A stretch of DNA of 52,417 nucleotides from Aurantimonas coralicida (GCA_011050685.1 DRFF01000134.1:1-52417); one strand, 5' to 3'; numbered from the stretch's first letter, positions 1 to 9,914 are shown. Translations and numbers: made by a program. The notes: a model not told the origin generated them from the sequence alone.

Positions 1-782
1 GGTCCGAGCGCCGCGGCATTGCCGGTCCGCCCGGTGACGACGTCACCGCCGATGACAAGCCCACCGCCGACGAAGGCTCCGACGAAGACGTAGAGATAAT
101 CCGACGAGCGCGTGGCGCCGAAGACGTTCTCGGCGGCGCAGGCGGCGGTCGCGTCGTTGGCCAGATGAACCGACAGGCCGGTCGCTTCGCCCAGGAGCCC
201 GACAATGTCGGCGCTGCGCCATTCGTCCATAATCGTCGCCGGCGCATCGATTTCGTCGACCCACGACCACAGCTCGAAGGGCATGGCGACGCCGAGGCCG
301 ACGATCCGCGCTCGTAGCTCCGGCTCGATGGCAGCGACGACGCGCGCCGCGGCTGCGGCGACGAAGTCCAGGATAGCGTCGAGTTTGGGATAGGCATAGG
401 TGCGGCGCTCGCGCGCCCGGATCGTCCCGACGAAATCCATCAGCACCAGCTCGACCGAGCGCCGGCCGATCTTGACCCCCAGTGAGAACACTCCGTCGGG
501 GTTGAGCCGCATCGGCACCGAGGGTTGGCCGACCCGGCCGCGACGAGGCTTTTCGCGCAGGACCAAATGCTCGGCCTCTAGCGCGCGCATGATCACCGAC
601 GCGGTTTGCGGCGACAGGCCGGTGCGTCGGGCGATATCGGCCTTGGCCAGCTCGCCGTGGCGGCGGATCAGCATCAGCACGGCGCGCTCGTTGTGGGCCC
701 TCAGGCCGGCCTGGTTCGAGCCGCGCATGCGTTCGTCGCGGCGTGTCGCCGCGGCTGTCTCGCCGGCCGTCGTGTGGTCCAT
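1..782 (-). CDS. ROK-family transcriptional regulator, likely fructose-transport repressor (3' end outside window)
   Basis: Reading the minus strand from ATG at 782 gives an open frame to the window edge. It starts MDHTTAGET, preceded by GGGGAGGA. Residues about 25-85 form a winged helix (SNQAGLRAHNERAVLMLI, then GLSPQTASVIM). A ROK sugar-kinase-like fold follows, ending in the glycine-rich GGGLVIGGDVVTGRTG segment where the window stops. The zinc motif expected later in ROK proteins is therefore outside. It is divergent from frcBCA, the same arrangement as frcR in Sinorhizobium, so I infer that it senses a sugar or sugar phosphate and represses frcBCA. Family call is strong; the ligand is inferred. 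Confidence 0.85.
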   Translation of the reverse strand, partial: MDHTTAGETAAATRRDERMRGSNQAGLRAHNERAVLMLIRRHGELAKADIARRTGLSPQTASVIMRALEAEHLVLREKPRRGRVGQPSVPMRLNPDGVFSLGVKIGRRSVELVLMDFVGTIRARERRTYAYPKLDAILDFVAAAAARVVAAIEPELRARIVGLGVAMPFELWSWVDEIDAPATIMDEWRSADIVGLLGEATGLSVHLANDATAACAAENVFGATRSSDYLYVFVGAFVGGGLVIGGDVVTGRTGNAAALG

Positions 783-883
783 GCGTTCCTCCCCAATCCT
801 CAAACCGATCGCGATTCCAAGGACGGCGTCTGACGCTTTGGCGCTCGACGTGGGTGCAACTGTTCCACTCCGCGAAGTTTCGG

Positions 884-943
884 TCAATAAATAAATCCAT
901 CTGATTTATATTCATTGACAAGCCGCAGGCCGTGGTGTTTCGT
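884..943. promoter_or_regulatory. Palindromic operator and divergent promoter candidate between the ROK gene and frcB
   Basis: ATAAATC (891-897) and GATTTAT (903-909) form an inverted repeat with a 5-nt spacer. Outer arms TCAAT (884-888) and ATTGA (914-918) surround it. The AT content stands out from the GC-rich surroundings. A -35-like TTGACA (915-920) for frcB overlaps the right outer arm, with a weak -10-like TTTCGT at 938-943 after 17 nt. On the other strand TTGACC (882-887) could serve the ROK gene. The position suits a ROK repressor blocking both promoters; this is inferred. Confidence 0.55.
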
Positions 944-1033
944 GAGGAGTGATCGGGCTGTCGAGGAGGCGGCCCGGCCCGCCGACCGGGCGCTACCCGG
1001 CGCATTTATCATTCAGTTTGGGAGGGTTTGTCC

Positions 1034-2062
1034 GTGACAATCCGCACGCTTCTCGCATCCACCGCCATCGCCGTCGCAGCCGCCGGCTTCGCCGCTCCGG
1101 CCGCCGCGCAGGAAGGCACCAAGGCCTGCCTGATCACCAAGACCGACATCAACCCCTTCTTCGTCAAGATGAAGGAAGGCGCCACCGCCAAGGCCAAAGA
1201 GCTCGGCATCGAGCTGTCGACCTTCGCCGGTAAGGTCGACGGCGATCACGAGACCCAGGTCCAGGCGGTCGAAAGCTGCATCGCCGCCGGCGCCAAGGGC
1301 ATCCTGATCACCGCGTCCGACACCAAGGCGATCACCGACGTGGTCAAGCAGGCCCGCGACCAGGGCGTTCTGGTCATCGCGCTCGATACGCCGCTGGAGC
1401 CGATTGATGCGGCCGACGCGACCTTCGCCACCGACAATTTTAAGGCCGGCGAGCTGATCGGCCAGTGGGCCAAGGCAACGCTGGGCGACAAGGCGGCCGA
1501 CGCCAAGATCGCCCTGCTCGACCTGTCGCCGTCGGCACCGTCGGTCGACGTCCTGCGCGACCAGGGCTTTCTCAAGGGCTTCGGCATCGACATCAAGGAC
1601 GAGAAGAAGATTGGCGACGAGGACGACCCGCGCATCGTCGGCCACGACGTCACCGCCGGCAACGAGGAAGGCGGCCGCACGGCGATGGAGAACCTTCTGC
1701 AGAAGGATCCCGACATCAACGTCGTCTACACCATCAACGAGCCGTCGGCCGCCGGCGCCTACGAGGCGCTGAAATCCTTCGGCAAGACCGAAGGCGTACT
1801 CATCGTATCGGTCGACGGCGGCTGCCCGGGCGTCAAGAACGTCGAGGAAGGCGTGATCGGCGCGACCTCGCAGCAATATCCGCTGGACATGGCATCCAAG
1901 GGCATCGAGGCGATCGCCCAGTTCGCCAAGGATGGAACCGTGCCGAAGCCGAGCGAGGGGCTCGATTTCTTCGACACCGGCGTCAATCTGGTGACGGACA
2001 AGGCCGTCGATGGCGTCGAGTCGATCGACGTCAAGGAAGGCACCGATCGCTGCTGGGGCTGA
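1034..2062 (+). CDS. frcB: Fructose-type sugar ABC transporter, periplasmic substrate-binding protein
   Basis: A 342-residue periplasmic binding protein of the ribose/fructose type (PF13407 fold). It has a signal peptide (hydrophobic stretch ending PAAAQ) and family signatures such as [33 protein letters not shown] and [11 protein letters not shown], which match rhizobial FrcB closely from memory. It would capture fructose (possibly ribose or mannose) for FrcC/FrcA. I place the start at GTG 1034 because GGAGGG (1021-1026) lies 7 nt upstream; TTG 1028 would be only 1 nt away. It is the first gene of frcBCA, with a strong stem-loop after its stop. Confidence 0.9.
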   Translation: MTIRTLLASTAIAVAAAGFAAPAAAQEGTKACLITKTDINPFFVKMKEGATAKAKELGIELSTFAGKVDGDHETQVQAVESCIAAGAKGILITASDTKAITDVVKQARDQGVLVIALDTPLEPIDAADATFATDNFKAGELIGQWAKATLGDKAADAKIALLDLSPSAPSVDVLRDQGFLKGFGIDIKDEKKIGDEDDPRIVGHDVTAGNEEGGRTAMENLLQKDPDINVVYTINEPSAAGAYEALKSFGKTEGVLIVSVDGGCPGVKNVEEGVIGATSQQYPLDMASKGIEAIAQFAKDGTVPKPSEGLDFFDTGVNLVTDKAVDGVESIDVKEGTDRCWG

Positions 2063-2067
2063 TCTTC

Positions 2068-2100
2068 CAAGTGGGCGGCCCTTCGCGGGCCGTCCACTTG
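2068..2100 (+). promoter_or_regulatory. Intercistronic stem-loop between frcB and frcC
   Basis: CAAGTGG (2068-2074) pairs with CCACTTG (2094-2100), and the helix continues through CGGCCC/GGGCCG to a 5-nt loop, about 14 bp in all with one G-U pair. No T-run follows, so it is more likely an mRNA-stabilising or attenuating hairpin that keeps binding-protein output above permease output. Such hairpins are common downstream of binding-protein genes. Confidence 0.6.
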
Positions 2101-2161
2101 ACCCCGCCCGTCCCTCGCGCGTTGATGCGTTAGCGGCCTTGGCCTTCCGGAGCGACCCGCC

Positions 2162-3228
2162 ATGACTGAAACCACCGACAAGGGGGCGGACTTCGAATCC
2201 TCCCTGAGCCAGAGCGACAGCGCCGTCGCCGCCTTCGGGCATCGCCCGCGCGGCCCGCTCGGCAACCTGCAGCACTTTCTGCACGGCAACCCGACCATGG
2301 TGCCGGTCATCGTGCTCTTGCTGTCGGTGTTGGTGTTCGGTCTCGTCTCCGACAATTTCTTTTCCGCCTTCAACCTGTCGCTGATCATGCAGCAGGTGGC
2401 GATCGTCGGCATATTGGCGGCGGCGCAGAGCCTCGTCATCCTCACCGCCGGCATCGATTTGTCAGTCGCCGCCGTCATGGTGATGGTTTCGGTGATCATG
2501 GGCCGGCTCTCGACCGAGTTCGGCCTGCCGGTGCCGCTGGCGATTCTGGTCGGCCTCGTCGTCGGCGCCCTCACCGGCCTGCTCAATGGCATTCTGGTCA
2601 CCCGCGTGCGGCTGCCGCCCTTCATCACGACGCTGGGCACCTGGAACATCTTCCTGGCGCTGAACTATTATTTCTCCAATCGCGAGACCATCCGCAGCCA
2701 GACGCTCGACGCCGACGCGCCACTCCTGAAGCTGTTCGGCGAACGTTTCACCCTAGGCGGCGCGGTGCTGACCTGGGGCGTCGTCCTGATGATCGCGATC
2801 TTCCTGATCCTTTGGTACGTGCTCAATCGCACCGCCTGGGGTCGGCATGTCTATGCGATCGGTGATGACAAGGAGGCGGCGGAGCTCTCCGGCATTCGCA
2901 CCGACCGCACGCTGGTCTCGGTCTATGTCGTCGCCGGCTTCATCTGCGCCATCGCCGCCTGGGCCTCGATCGGCCGCGTCGGCTCGGTCAGCCCCACGTC
3001 GTTCTTCGAGGCCAATCTGGAATCGATCACCGCCGTGGTGATCGGCGGCATCTCCCTGTTCGGCGGCCGCGGCTCGATCCTCGGGCCGATGATCGGCGCC
3101 CTCATTGTCGGCGTGTTCAATTCCGGCCTGCGGCTCGGCGGTGTCGACGTGCTGTGGCAGGTCTTCGCCACCGGCTGGCTCATCATCATCGCGGTCGCCA
3201 TCGACCAGTGGATCAGGAAGATCTCCGC

Positions 3229-3232
<4 letters not shown>
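2162..3232 (+). CDS. frcC: Fructose-type sugar ABC transporter, permease
   Basis: A 356-residue inner-membrane permease of the RbsC/BPD_transp_2 family. A hydrophilic N-terminal segment of about 40 residues is followed by 8-10 hydrophobic helices. The family signature AGIDLSVAAVMVMVSVIMG is near residue 100, and the loop AIGDDKEAAELSGI that contacts the ATPase is about 60% through. It forms the channel for FrcB-delivered sugar. Its stop overlaps the frcA start by 4 nt (ATGA), so the two are translationally coupled. The length matches rhizobial FrcC. Confidence 0.9.
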
Positions 3233-4017
<785 letters not shown>

Positions 4018-4116
4018 GGGCATCAGCGCCACCGCCAAGGGTGGCCAGAGCCACAGAAGATCGCGCGGACGGTTATGGTCGCTCTGGTCGACCGCAATGA
4101 CGCCAAGGAAGCCGCC

Positions 4117-4848
4117 ATGGCCTACGATCTCTATTATTGGCCGATGATTCCGGGTCGCGGCGAATATGTGCGCCTCGTCCTGGAAGCGGCTGGAGCGCCC
4201 TATCGCGACGTGGCGCGGCTGCCGGAAAGCGAAGGCGGCGGTATCGGCGCCATGATGGCGTTTGTCGCCGGCCGCCATGGCCATCGCACCCCGTTCGCGC
4301 CGCCTTTCCTTGTGGATGGAGATCTGCTGATTTCGCAGACCGCCGAGATCTGTGCCTTTCTCGGCGAGCGTCATGGCCTTGCGCCGAAGGACGAAGCCGA
4401 CCGGCTGTTTGCCCGCTCGATCGCTCTGACCACTGCCGATTTTGTCAACGAGGCGCACGACACCCATCATCCGGTCGGCATCGAGGACTATTACGAGGAT
4501 CAAAAAAGCGAGGCGAAGCGGCGCGCGGCAGGCTTTCGCGACAAACGCATGCCGAAATATCTCGGCTGGTACGAGCGCCTGATCGCCGCCAATCCGGCTG
4601 GCTCCGGCTTTCTCGTCGGCGCTGACTTATCCTATGCCGATCTCGGCCTGTTCCAGACTCTTGCCGGCCTCGCTTACGCCTTTCCCCGGCGGATGGCGGC
4701 ACTCGCCGCGGACTACCCGAAAACCGAGGCGCTGGCAGCGCGGGTCGCCGCCCATCCGGCGGTCGCCGCCTATCTGGCGAGCAAGCGGCGCATCGCCTTC
4801 AATGAGGACGGCATCTTTCGCTATTACCCGGAACTCGACGCCGACTGA
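4117..4848 (+). CDS. Glutathione S-transferase family protein
   Basis: A 243-residue cytosolic GST. The N-terminal thioredoxin-like domain (residues 1 to about 85) opens YYWPMIPGRGEYVRLVLEAAG and carries the glutathione-site element SQTAEICAFLG. The helical C-terminal domain includes LSYADLGLFQTL. I start at ATG 4117, with AAGGAA 6 nt upstream, rather than at an in-frame ATG 42 nt earlier that has no ribosome site. It follows frcA by 99 nt on the same strand and could be co-transcribed, but nothing ties it to sugar uptake. The substrate cannot be told. Confidence 0.85.
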   Translation: MAYDLYYWPMIPGRGEYVRLVLEAAGAPYRDVARLPESEGGGIGAMMAFVAGRHGHRTPFAPPFLVDGDLLISQTAEICAFLGERHGLAPKDEADRLFARSIALTTADFVNEAHDTHHPVGIEDYYEDQKSEAKRRAAGFRDKRMPKYLGWYERLIAANPAGSGFLVGADLSYADLGLFQTLAGLAYAFPRRMAALAADYPKTEALAARVAAHPAVAAYLASKRRIAFNEDGIFRYYPELDAD

Positions 4849-4865
4849 CGCCGACCCGACGCGCA

Positions 4866-4893
4866 AACGCCCCGGCACTGCGGTCGGGGCGTT
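4866..4893. terminator. Stem-loop between convergent GST and transglycosylase genes
   Basis: AACGCCCCG (4866-4874) pairs perfectly with CGGGGCGTT (4885-4893) around a 10-nt loop. It sits between two convergent stop codons. The T-run is weak on both strands, so terminator strength is uncertain. Confidence 0.5.
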
Positions 4894-4937
4894 GCAATCG
4901 ATGGCGGCGGAGCGGAACGCCCCGCCCTACAACCTCA

Positions 4938-5765
4938 TCAATTGGCGAGCTTGGAGGCGAACAGCGCCAGCGCCTTCTGATAGACACCGGCCCGATTCCA
5001 GTCGCGCAGCACCGAGAAATTCGGCTGCCCCTCCTGGTATCCGGCGCCCGGCCGCCAGCCATGCTGACGCAGGAAGTTCGCGGTCGAGGCCAGCACGTCG
5101 GCCTTCGAATTGATCAGGTCGCGCCGGCCGTTGCCGTCGCCGTCGACGGCGAAGCGCAGATAGTTCTTGGCTAGGAACTGGGTCTGGCCGATCTCACCGG
5201 CCCAGGCGCCACGCATATTCTCCGGCCGCATATCGCCGCGATCGACGATCGCCAAGGCCGCCAGCAGTTCCTCGGTGAAGAAGGCCGAGCGGCGGCAATC
5301 ATAGGCCAGCGTCGCCAGCGAGCTGAAGATGTTCATGTTGCCGGAATTCGCGCCGAAGCCGGTCTCCATGCCCCAGATCGCGACAATGACCTCCTTCTGG
5401 ACGCCGTAGCGCTGTTCGATGGAATTCAACAGGCCGGCGTTTTTCTGGATGATCCCTTTGCCCTTCTTGACGAAGGAGGCCGGTGCCCGGCGCTGCATGA
5501 AGGCGTCGAGCGACAGCTTCATCGAATGCTGGTTGCGGTCGAGGCTGATCACCTTGCTACTGTATTTCGTCGGCATCAGCGCCGAATTGATCGTGCCCCC
5601 CGAAATGCCCGCCTTCTGCGCCTCCTGGGCGAATTGCTGTTTCCATTGGTTGAAGCCGCCGGGACCATTGCCGCACTGGGCGGCGAGCGCCGGAGCGGCG
5701 GTTACACCAAGTGCCAATGCCAAAGTCGCGGTGAGCGCCCGGATGGATGTCAGTCGAGCCTTCAT
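4938..5765 (-). CDS. Lytic murein transglycosylase, MltB type (SLT_2 / GH103)
   Basis: A 275-residue exported protein with a signal peptide (residues 1 to about 29, hydrophobic core ending APALAA). The SLT_2 domain carries the catalytic glutamate in WGMETGFG (Glu134), then GEIGQTQFLAKNYLRFAVD and the metal-loop-like DGDGNGRRD. It would cleave the MurNAc-GlcNAc bond of peptidoglycan to 1,6-anhydro products. There is no lipobox, so unlike E. coli MltB it should be soluble periplasmic. I use ATG 5765, with AAGGA 8 nt upstream, not the ATG 24 nt earlier. It has no C-terminal peptidoglycan-binding domain. Confidence 0.88.
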   Translation of the reverse strand: MKARLTSIRALTATLALALGVTAAPALAAQCGNGPGGFNQWKQQFAQEAQKAGISGGTINSALMPTKYSSKVISLDRNQHSMKLSLDAFMQRRAPASFVKKGKGIIQKNAGLLNSIEQRYGVQKEVIVAIWGMETGFGANSGNMNIFSSLATLAYDCRRSAFFTEELLAALAIVDRGDMRPENMRGAWAGEIGQTQFLAKNYLRFAVDGDGNGRRDLINSKADVLASTANFLRQHGWRPGAGYQEGQPNFSVLRDWNRAGVYQKALALFASKLAN

Positions 5766-6160
5766 GGGGTTTTCCTTGTTCAGATGCATTGAAAGCGACA
5801 GCCTGGGCCGGCCGCGTCGAGGTTGCGGGGTTGGACGGACAGCGATCCGCCATTAACGCGAGAGGAGCGCCAAGCGGGATTCCGCCAGCATCGTCGCCAA
5901 GAAACGTCAAACCATTGGGTTTCTTACCCTATTGGGCCATCCTTGCGTAGTGCAGAGATGCGACAATGTCCTGCGGCATAACACTTTGGGTGAACGGATC
6001 GTTCCTGGGACGGCCGTGCGGGTGATGCGCCGTCGCACCGCCGCGACCTAAGGGGACGTTCGGACACCGGCCGGCGAACGGTCGGCATTGATCTTGGCGG
6101 CGATGAATTGGTCCGTCGCCCTTAACGATTTTTTGCCTGAAAGGGAGGCAGGTTGCGCGC
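5766..6160. other. Intergenic region upstream of the transglycosylase and of the GGDEF-EAL gene
   Basis: About 395 bp separate the divergent genes. I see a small palindrome GAACGgatCGTTC near 5992 but no convincing RNA gene, repeat or coding frame. Both promoters presumably lie here, but I cannot assign -35/-10 boxes with confidence. Confidence 0.4.
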
Positions 6161-8677
6161 ATGACCGACGCTGCTCCGCACCCTTCCTCTCCATCCCTCG
6201 ACGCCCTGCCGGACAGCAAGGAGGCGGAACGCTGGCGCTTTGCCTTGGAAAGCGCCAGGTCCGGAGTCTGGGACGCCGATCTTGTGGCCGGGACCTGCTA
6301 TTACTCGCCGAGTTGGAAGCAGATGCTGGGCTACGCCGACGACGAGCTCGACGGCGATCCCGATTTGTGGCTGGCTTTGGTGCATCCAGCCGACCGGCAA
6401 TTGGCGATCGACAGCGGCGAACGTCACATCGCCGGCGACACTGCACGGATCGAGACCGAGTTCCGATTGCGGCACAAGGCCGGCCATTGGGTCTGGGTTC
6501 TCGACCGCGGGCAGGTGGTGGAACGCGACAAGCACGGCCGACCGACGCGGATGATCGGCGCCCAAACGGACATCACCGCGCAAAAGAACGTGGAGCGGCA
6601 ATTGGCACTGCTCAACGAGCGCATTCAACTGGCGCTCGATGCGGGCCAGGTCGGCCTGTGGCAGTTCGAGATCGAGAGCGGCCGCCTCGTCTGGGATCAG
6701 CGAATACGCGACATCTACGGCATGGGTCCCGGTCCCGCCGAGGTGCCACGTTCGACCTGGCACGAGCACCTTCACCCGGACGATGCCGCCGCGGCCGAGC
6801 GCGCCATCGCGATCACGGCCGAAACCGGCGAGCCGATGAAGACCTCCTACCGGATCGTCAAGCCAAACGGCGAAATCCGGCATCTGCAGGCGCTCGCCCG
6901 GCGGGTCCACTATAGCGACGCGCCGCCGCTGCTTGTCGGCAGCATCTGGGACATCACCGAGCAGGTGCAAAACGCCGCGGCACTCGCCGCCGAAAAGGAA
7001 TGTCTACGCATCACGCTTCAGTCGATCGGCGACGCGGTCATCAGCACCGACGTCGGCAACCGCATCACCTTCGCCAATCCCGCCGCGGCGCGTCTGCTGC
7101 GCAGCGCCCAAGCGGCACTTGTCGGCGCCAATATCGACGACGTCTTTCCCCTGGTCGACGAAGAGACCGAGGCACCGCTCGCCTCGTCGACGCACCGGGC
7201 AGTCCTGTCGCGCCGCACCGTCGACCGCGAAGAGAATGCGATTTTCGTGCGAAGCGATGGCAGTGGGCGGGCGGTCCGCGATCTCGCCTCGCCGATCATC
7301 AATCCCGACGGTCAGGTGGTCGGCGCGGTTCTGGTAATCCAGGATATCACCAACGCCCGCACGCTGCAGCGCCAACTCGCCTACACGGCGCGGCACGATT
7401 CCCTGACCGGACTGTTGAACCGCGTGGCGTTCGAGGAAAACCTCCAGGCCGCCATTGGCCGTCGCGACTGCGCGCTCCTCTATCTCGACCTCGACCGTTT
7501 CAAAATGATCAACGATACGGTCGGCCATGCGGCGGGCGACGCATTGCTGAAGATGGTCGCGCGCACGCTGACGGGATTTTTGCCGCGCGAGACCGTCGTG
7601 GGACGTCTGGGCGGCGACGAATTCGCCGCCGTGGTTCCGGTCGCCGATATGGACGACGCGACGACGATCGCCTCGGGGCTGCTCGCCGAAATTCGTACCC
7701 GCCGGCTACATTGGGGCGGCAAACACCACGAGATCGGAGCCAGCATCGGTATCGCGGCGATCGATGATCCGGGGTTGGATCTCGAAACCGCCACCGCGCG
7801 CGCCGATGCCGCCTGCTACGCCGCGAAATCCGCCGGGCGCAACCGCGTGTCCGCCTACTCGGCCAGCGTCGGGGCCGCGCAACGCAATCTGGCTCAGATC
7901 CAGGTCGCATCGGGATTGGCCGACGCTCTGGCCGAGCGGCGCCTGGTGGTCTTCGGACAGGAAGTTCGCGATCTCGACGCCCCTTCCCAACCGGGCCACC
8001 ATATCGAGATCCTTTGTCGAATGATGGCCGCGGACGGCTCGATCATTCCGCCCGGGCAGTTCATTCCGGCCGCGGAGCGATTTGGCCTGATGGGCTCCGT
8101 CGACCGCTGGATCATCGAGCATACGCTTGAAACCCATGCCGCCAGCCTGAGGGCGAACGGCTTGTCGGTCGCCATCAATCTGTCGGCCAATACCCTGAGC
8201 GACCCCGAGCTTTGGCCGTTCGTCAAGACAGTCATCGAACGCACCAAGGTCGAGCCGGCCTGTCTCGTCTTCGAGATCACCGAGACTGCAGCGGTCGACA
8301 ATTTCGCCGCGGCCGAACGTTTCGTCCGCGACGCCCGCAGGGCCGGTTGCCGCATCAGCCTCGACGATTTCGGCGCGGGCTTGAGTTCCTTCGCCTATCT
8401 CAAACGCTTCCGGGTCGACAGCATCAAGATCGACGGCGCCTTTGTCCGAAACCTGGCGAAAAGCCGCTTCGATCGAGCGGTCGTCGCCTCGATCGGTACG
8501 ATCGCCCACGAGTTGGGCGTCGATGTCATCGCCGAGCGGATCGAGGATGCCGAATCCGTCACCATTCTGCGATCGCTTGGCATTGGCTATGGCCAGGGGT
8601 TTTTCTTCCACCGGCCGCAGCCGCTTGCGGAGCTCTTGCAGGCGCGCCAGGACGCGGGCATTCGCAAAGCGAGCTAG
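6161..8677 (+). CDS. PAS-PAS-PAS-GGDEF-EAL cyclic-di-GMP turnover protein
   Basis: An 838-residue soluble protein with no signal peptide or membrane helix. Three PAS/PAC sensor modules lie at about 24-140, 152-275 and 278-402, then GGDEF at about 408-565 and EAL at about 580-830. The cyclase site is intact (GGDEF at 484-488, metal loop DLDRF). In the phosphodiesterase domain EAL reads EIL (ExLxR kept, Glu616), with NLS, EITE, DDFGAG, IKID and the late GYGQG glutamine present; the usual AEGVE is AERIE. Both activities are plausible. Cytoplasmic PAS input, perhaps haem or flavin, would decide the balance. The stop codon TAG overlaps a RIME-like repeat. Confidence 0.92.
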   Translation: MTDAAPHPSSPSLDALPDSKEAERWRFALESARSGVWDADLVAGTCYYSPSWKQMLGYADDELDGDPDLWLALVHPADRQLAIDSGERHIAGDTARIETEFRLRHKAGHWVWVLDRGQVVERDKHGRPTRMIGAQTDITAQKNVERQLALLNERIQLALDAGQVGLWQFEIESGRLVWDQRIRDIYGMGPGPAEVPRSTWHEHLHPDDAAAAERAIAITAETGEPMKTSYRIVKPNGEIRHLQALARRVHYSDAPPLLVGSIWDITEQVQNAAALAAEKECLRITLQSIGDAVISTDVGNRITFANPAAARLLRSAQAALVGANIDDVFPLVDEETEAPLASSTHRAVLSRRTVDREENAIFVRSDGSGRAVRDLASPIINPDGQVVGAVLVIQDITNARTLQRQLAYTARHDSLTGLLNRVAFEENLQAAIGRRDCALLYLDLDRFKMINDTVGHAAGDALLKMVARTLTGFLPRETVVGRLGGDEFAAVVPVADMDDATTIASGLLAEIRTRRLHWGGKHHEIGASIGIAAIDDPGLDLETATARADAACYAAKSAGRNRVSAYSASVGAAQRNLAQIQVASGLADALAERRLVVFGQEVRDLDAPSQPGHHIEILCRMMAADGSIIPPGQFIPAAERFGLMGSVDRWIIEHTLETHAASLRANGLSVAINLSANTLSDPELWPFVKTVIERTKVEPACLVFEITETAAVDNFAAAERFVRDARRAGCRISLDDFGAGLSSFAYLKRFRVDSIKIDGAFVRNLAKSRFDRAVVASIGTIAHELGVDVIAERIEDAESVTILRSLGIGYGQGFFFHRPQPLAELLQARQDAGIRKAS

Positions 8678-8778
8678 AGCATCGGACCAAAAAGCGGAAT
8701 CCGGTTTGGATAATTCCGATGCTTCATCAAAGTGTTAGAGCGTCCTTTGTGCGTCCGAATGGACGCACGGCGCTCTAA
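8675..8778 (+). repeat. RIME-like intergenic repeat, copy A
   Basis: About 104 bp with two hairpins. GCATCGGA (8679-8686) pairs with TCCGATGC (8715-8722). GTGCGTCC (8749-8756) pairs with GGACGCAC (8761-8768) around GAAT, nested within TTAGAGCG (8735-8742) and CGCTCTAA (8771-8778). The left end supplies the TAG stop of the GGDEF-EAL gene. Size and two-palindrome layout fit rhizobial RIME elements; the family name is from memory. Confidence 0.8.
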
Positions 8779-8857
8779 AGGCCTATCCCGGAGCGGGGAG
8801 GCGAGGGAGGGGGAGGCGACAAGCGCACCACACATCAATTGCGATGGTGGCGAACCC

Positions 8858-8889
8858 CTTTGCGTCCGAATGGATGCGCGGCGCTCTAA
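8858..8889 (+). repeat. RIME-like repeat, partial copy (right half only)
   Basis: Only the second hairpin survives (TGCGTCC gaat GGATGCG, then GCGCTCTAA), with mismatches relative to copy A. Its right end contains the TAG stop codon of the universal stress protein gene on the minus strand (8886-8888). Confidence 0.7.
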
Positions 8890-9716
8890 TGCGCGATCAG
8901 AACCGGAACGGTGGCCTTGGTCATGATGTGACGCGTCGCGCCGCCAAAAATCATCTGCCGGAGGCGGCTCTGGGTATAGGCACCCTTGATCAGGAGATCG
9001 CCGCCAAGCGCCTGCACATGATCGAGCACGGCTTGACCGGGCGAGGATTCGCTGTCGCGCGTCGTGGCCTCGGCGGCGATACCCGCTCGCAGCAGATTGC
9101 GCGCCAGACTCTCACCGCTCGGCCCGTCGACCTCCCATCCGTCGACGCTCAGAACGATCACCCGCTGCGCTTTTTGAAGGAACGGCATGGCCAATGCGAC
9201 GGTCCTGGCAGTTTCGGTGCTGCCGTTCCAGGCGATCACGACAGTCTTGCCGATCGTCGCCGCCCCCGACGGCGGCACCAGCAAGAGCGGACGGCCACTT
9301 TCGAATAGCGCCGCCTCGACAGTCGCGATCCGGGTCGGCTCTCCGGCTACGTTCGGGCGGCCCAGCACGATCAGGTCGAACAGCCGCCCGTAGCTGCCGA
9401 TGTGCATGTCCGTCGCCAAATGCCGACCGGACCAACCGAATGAGGGCTCGTTCGAACCGTCACTGTAGGGCGGAATGCCGGCCTGGTTCATGAACTCGCC
9501 GAAGGCGCGATGCGCCTGATCCATGAGTTTTTGTTGCGAATCGAGGTCGAGCGTCGGCGCGGCGACGATGAATTCGGCCGAAACGACCTCCGGCAATTCG
9601 GGGCGCTGCGCGATGCCCTCGATGTAGCCACCGAACATGTCGGCCACGAGACGCGCTGTCTCCAATACCGGCCACATCCGCCCATCCGAATTGACCGGAA
9701 CGAGAAGGTTCCTCAT
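8886..9716 (-). CDS. Universal stress protein (UspA family, two-domain)
   Basis: A 276-residue cytoplasmic protein with two UspA-like halves. The N-terminal half (from MRNLLVPVNSDG to about residue 140) is diverged. The C-terminal half opens TVVIAWNGSTETART and ends with a GAYTQSRLRQMIFGG loop resembling the ATP-binding G-x2-G-x9-G(S/T) motif, then ATVPVLIAH. Such proteins respond to stress, often binding ATP. I choose ATG 9716 (MRNLL) because Usp proteins begin with this strand; ATG 9728 is possible. Neither has a strong ribosome site. A RIME-like repeat lies about 20 bp upstream and another supplies the stop codon. Confidence 0.85.
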   Translation of the reverse strand: MRNLLVPVNSDGRMWPVLETARLVADMFGGYIEGIAQRPELPEVVSAEFIVAAPTLDLDSQQKLMDQAHRAFGEFMNQAGIPPYSDGSNEPSFGWSGRHLATDMHIGSYGRLFDLIVLGRPNVAGEPTRIATVEAALFESGRPLLLVPPSGAATIGKTVVIAWNGSTETARTVALAMPFLQKAQRVIVLSVDGWEVDGPSGESLARNLLRAGIAAEATTRDSESSPGQAVLDHVQALGGDLLIKGAYTQSRLRQMIFGGATRHIMTKATVPVLIAH

Positions 9717-9737
9717 GGCGCTTACCATTCAACGCTG

Positions 9738-9841
9738 GAACATCGGACCAAAAAGTGGGCTCCGGTTTTTGGATAACTCCGATGCTCAATCAAGACGTTA
9801 GCGCGTCCTTTGTGCGCCCGAATGGACGCACGGCGCGCTAG
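9738..9841 (+). repeat. RIME-like intergenic repeat, copy B
   Basis: The same two-hairpin layout as copy A: ACATCGGA with TCCGATGC, then GTGCGCCC gaat GGACGCAC. It sits just upstream of the universal stress protein start, so its RNA hairpins would lie in that gene's leader if transcription begins further upstream. Confidence 0.78.
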
Positions 9842-9914
9842 AGAGAAGGCGGGACTGAGAATTCGCGGACCATCGATGCCGTCCGACCGGCACGGTTTAC
9901 CAAAGTGAGATCCA

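Noticed and set aside
1013-2284. Long minus-strand open frame antisense to frcB
   Set aside because: Typical GC-rich mirror frame; composition and lack of family motifs show frcB is the real gene. Similar antisense frames across the window were left out for the same reason.
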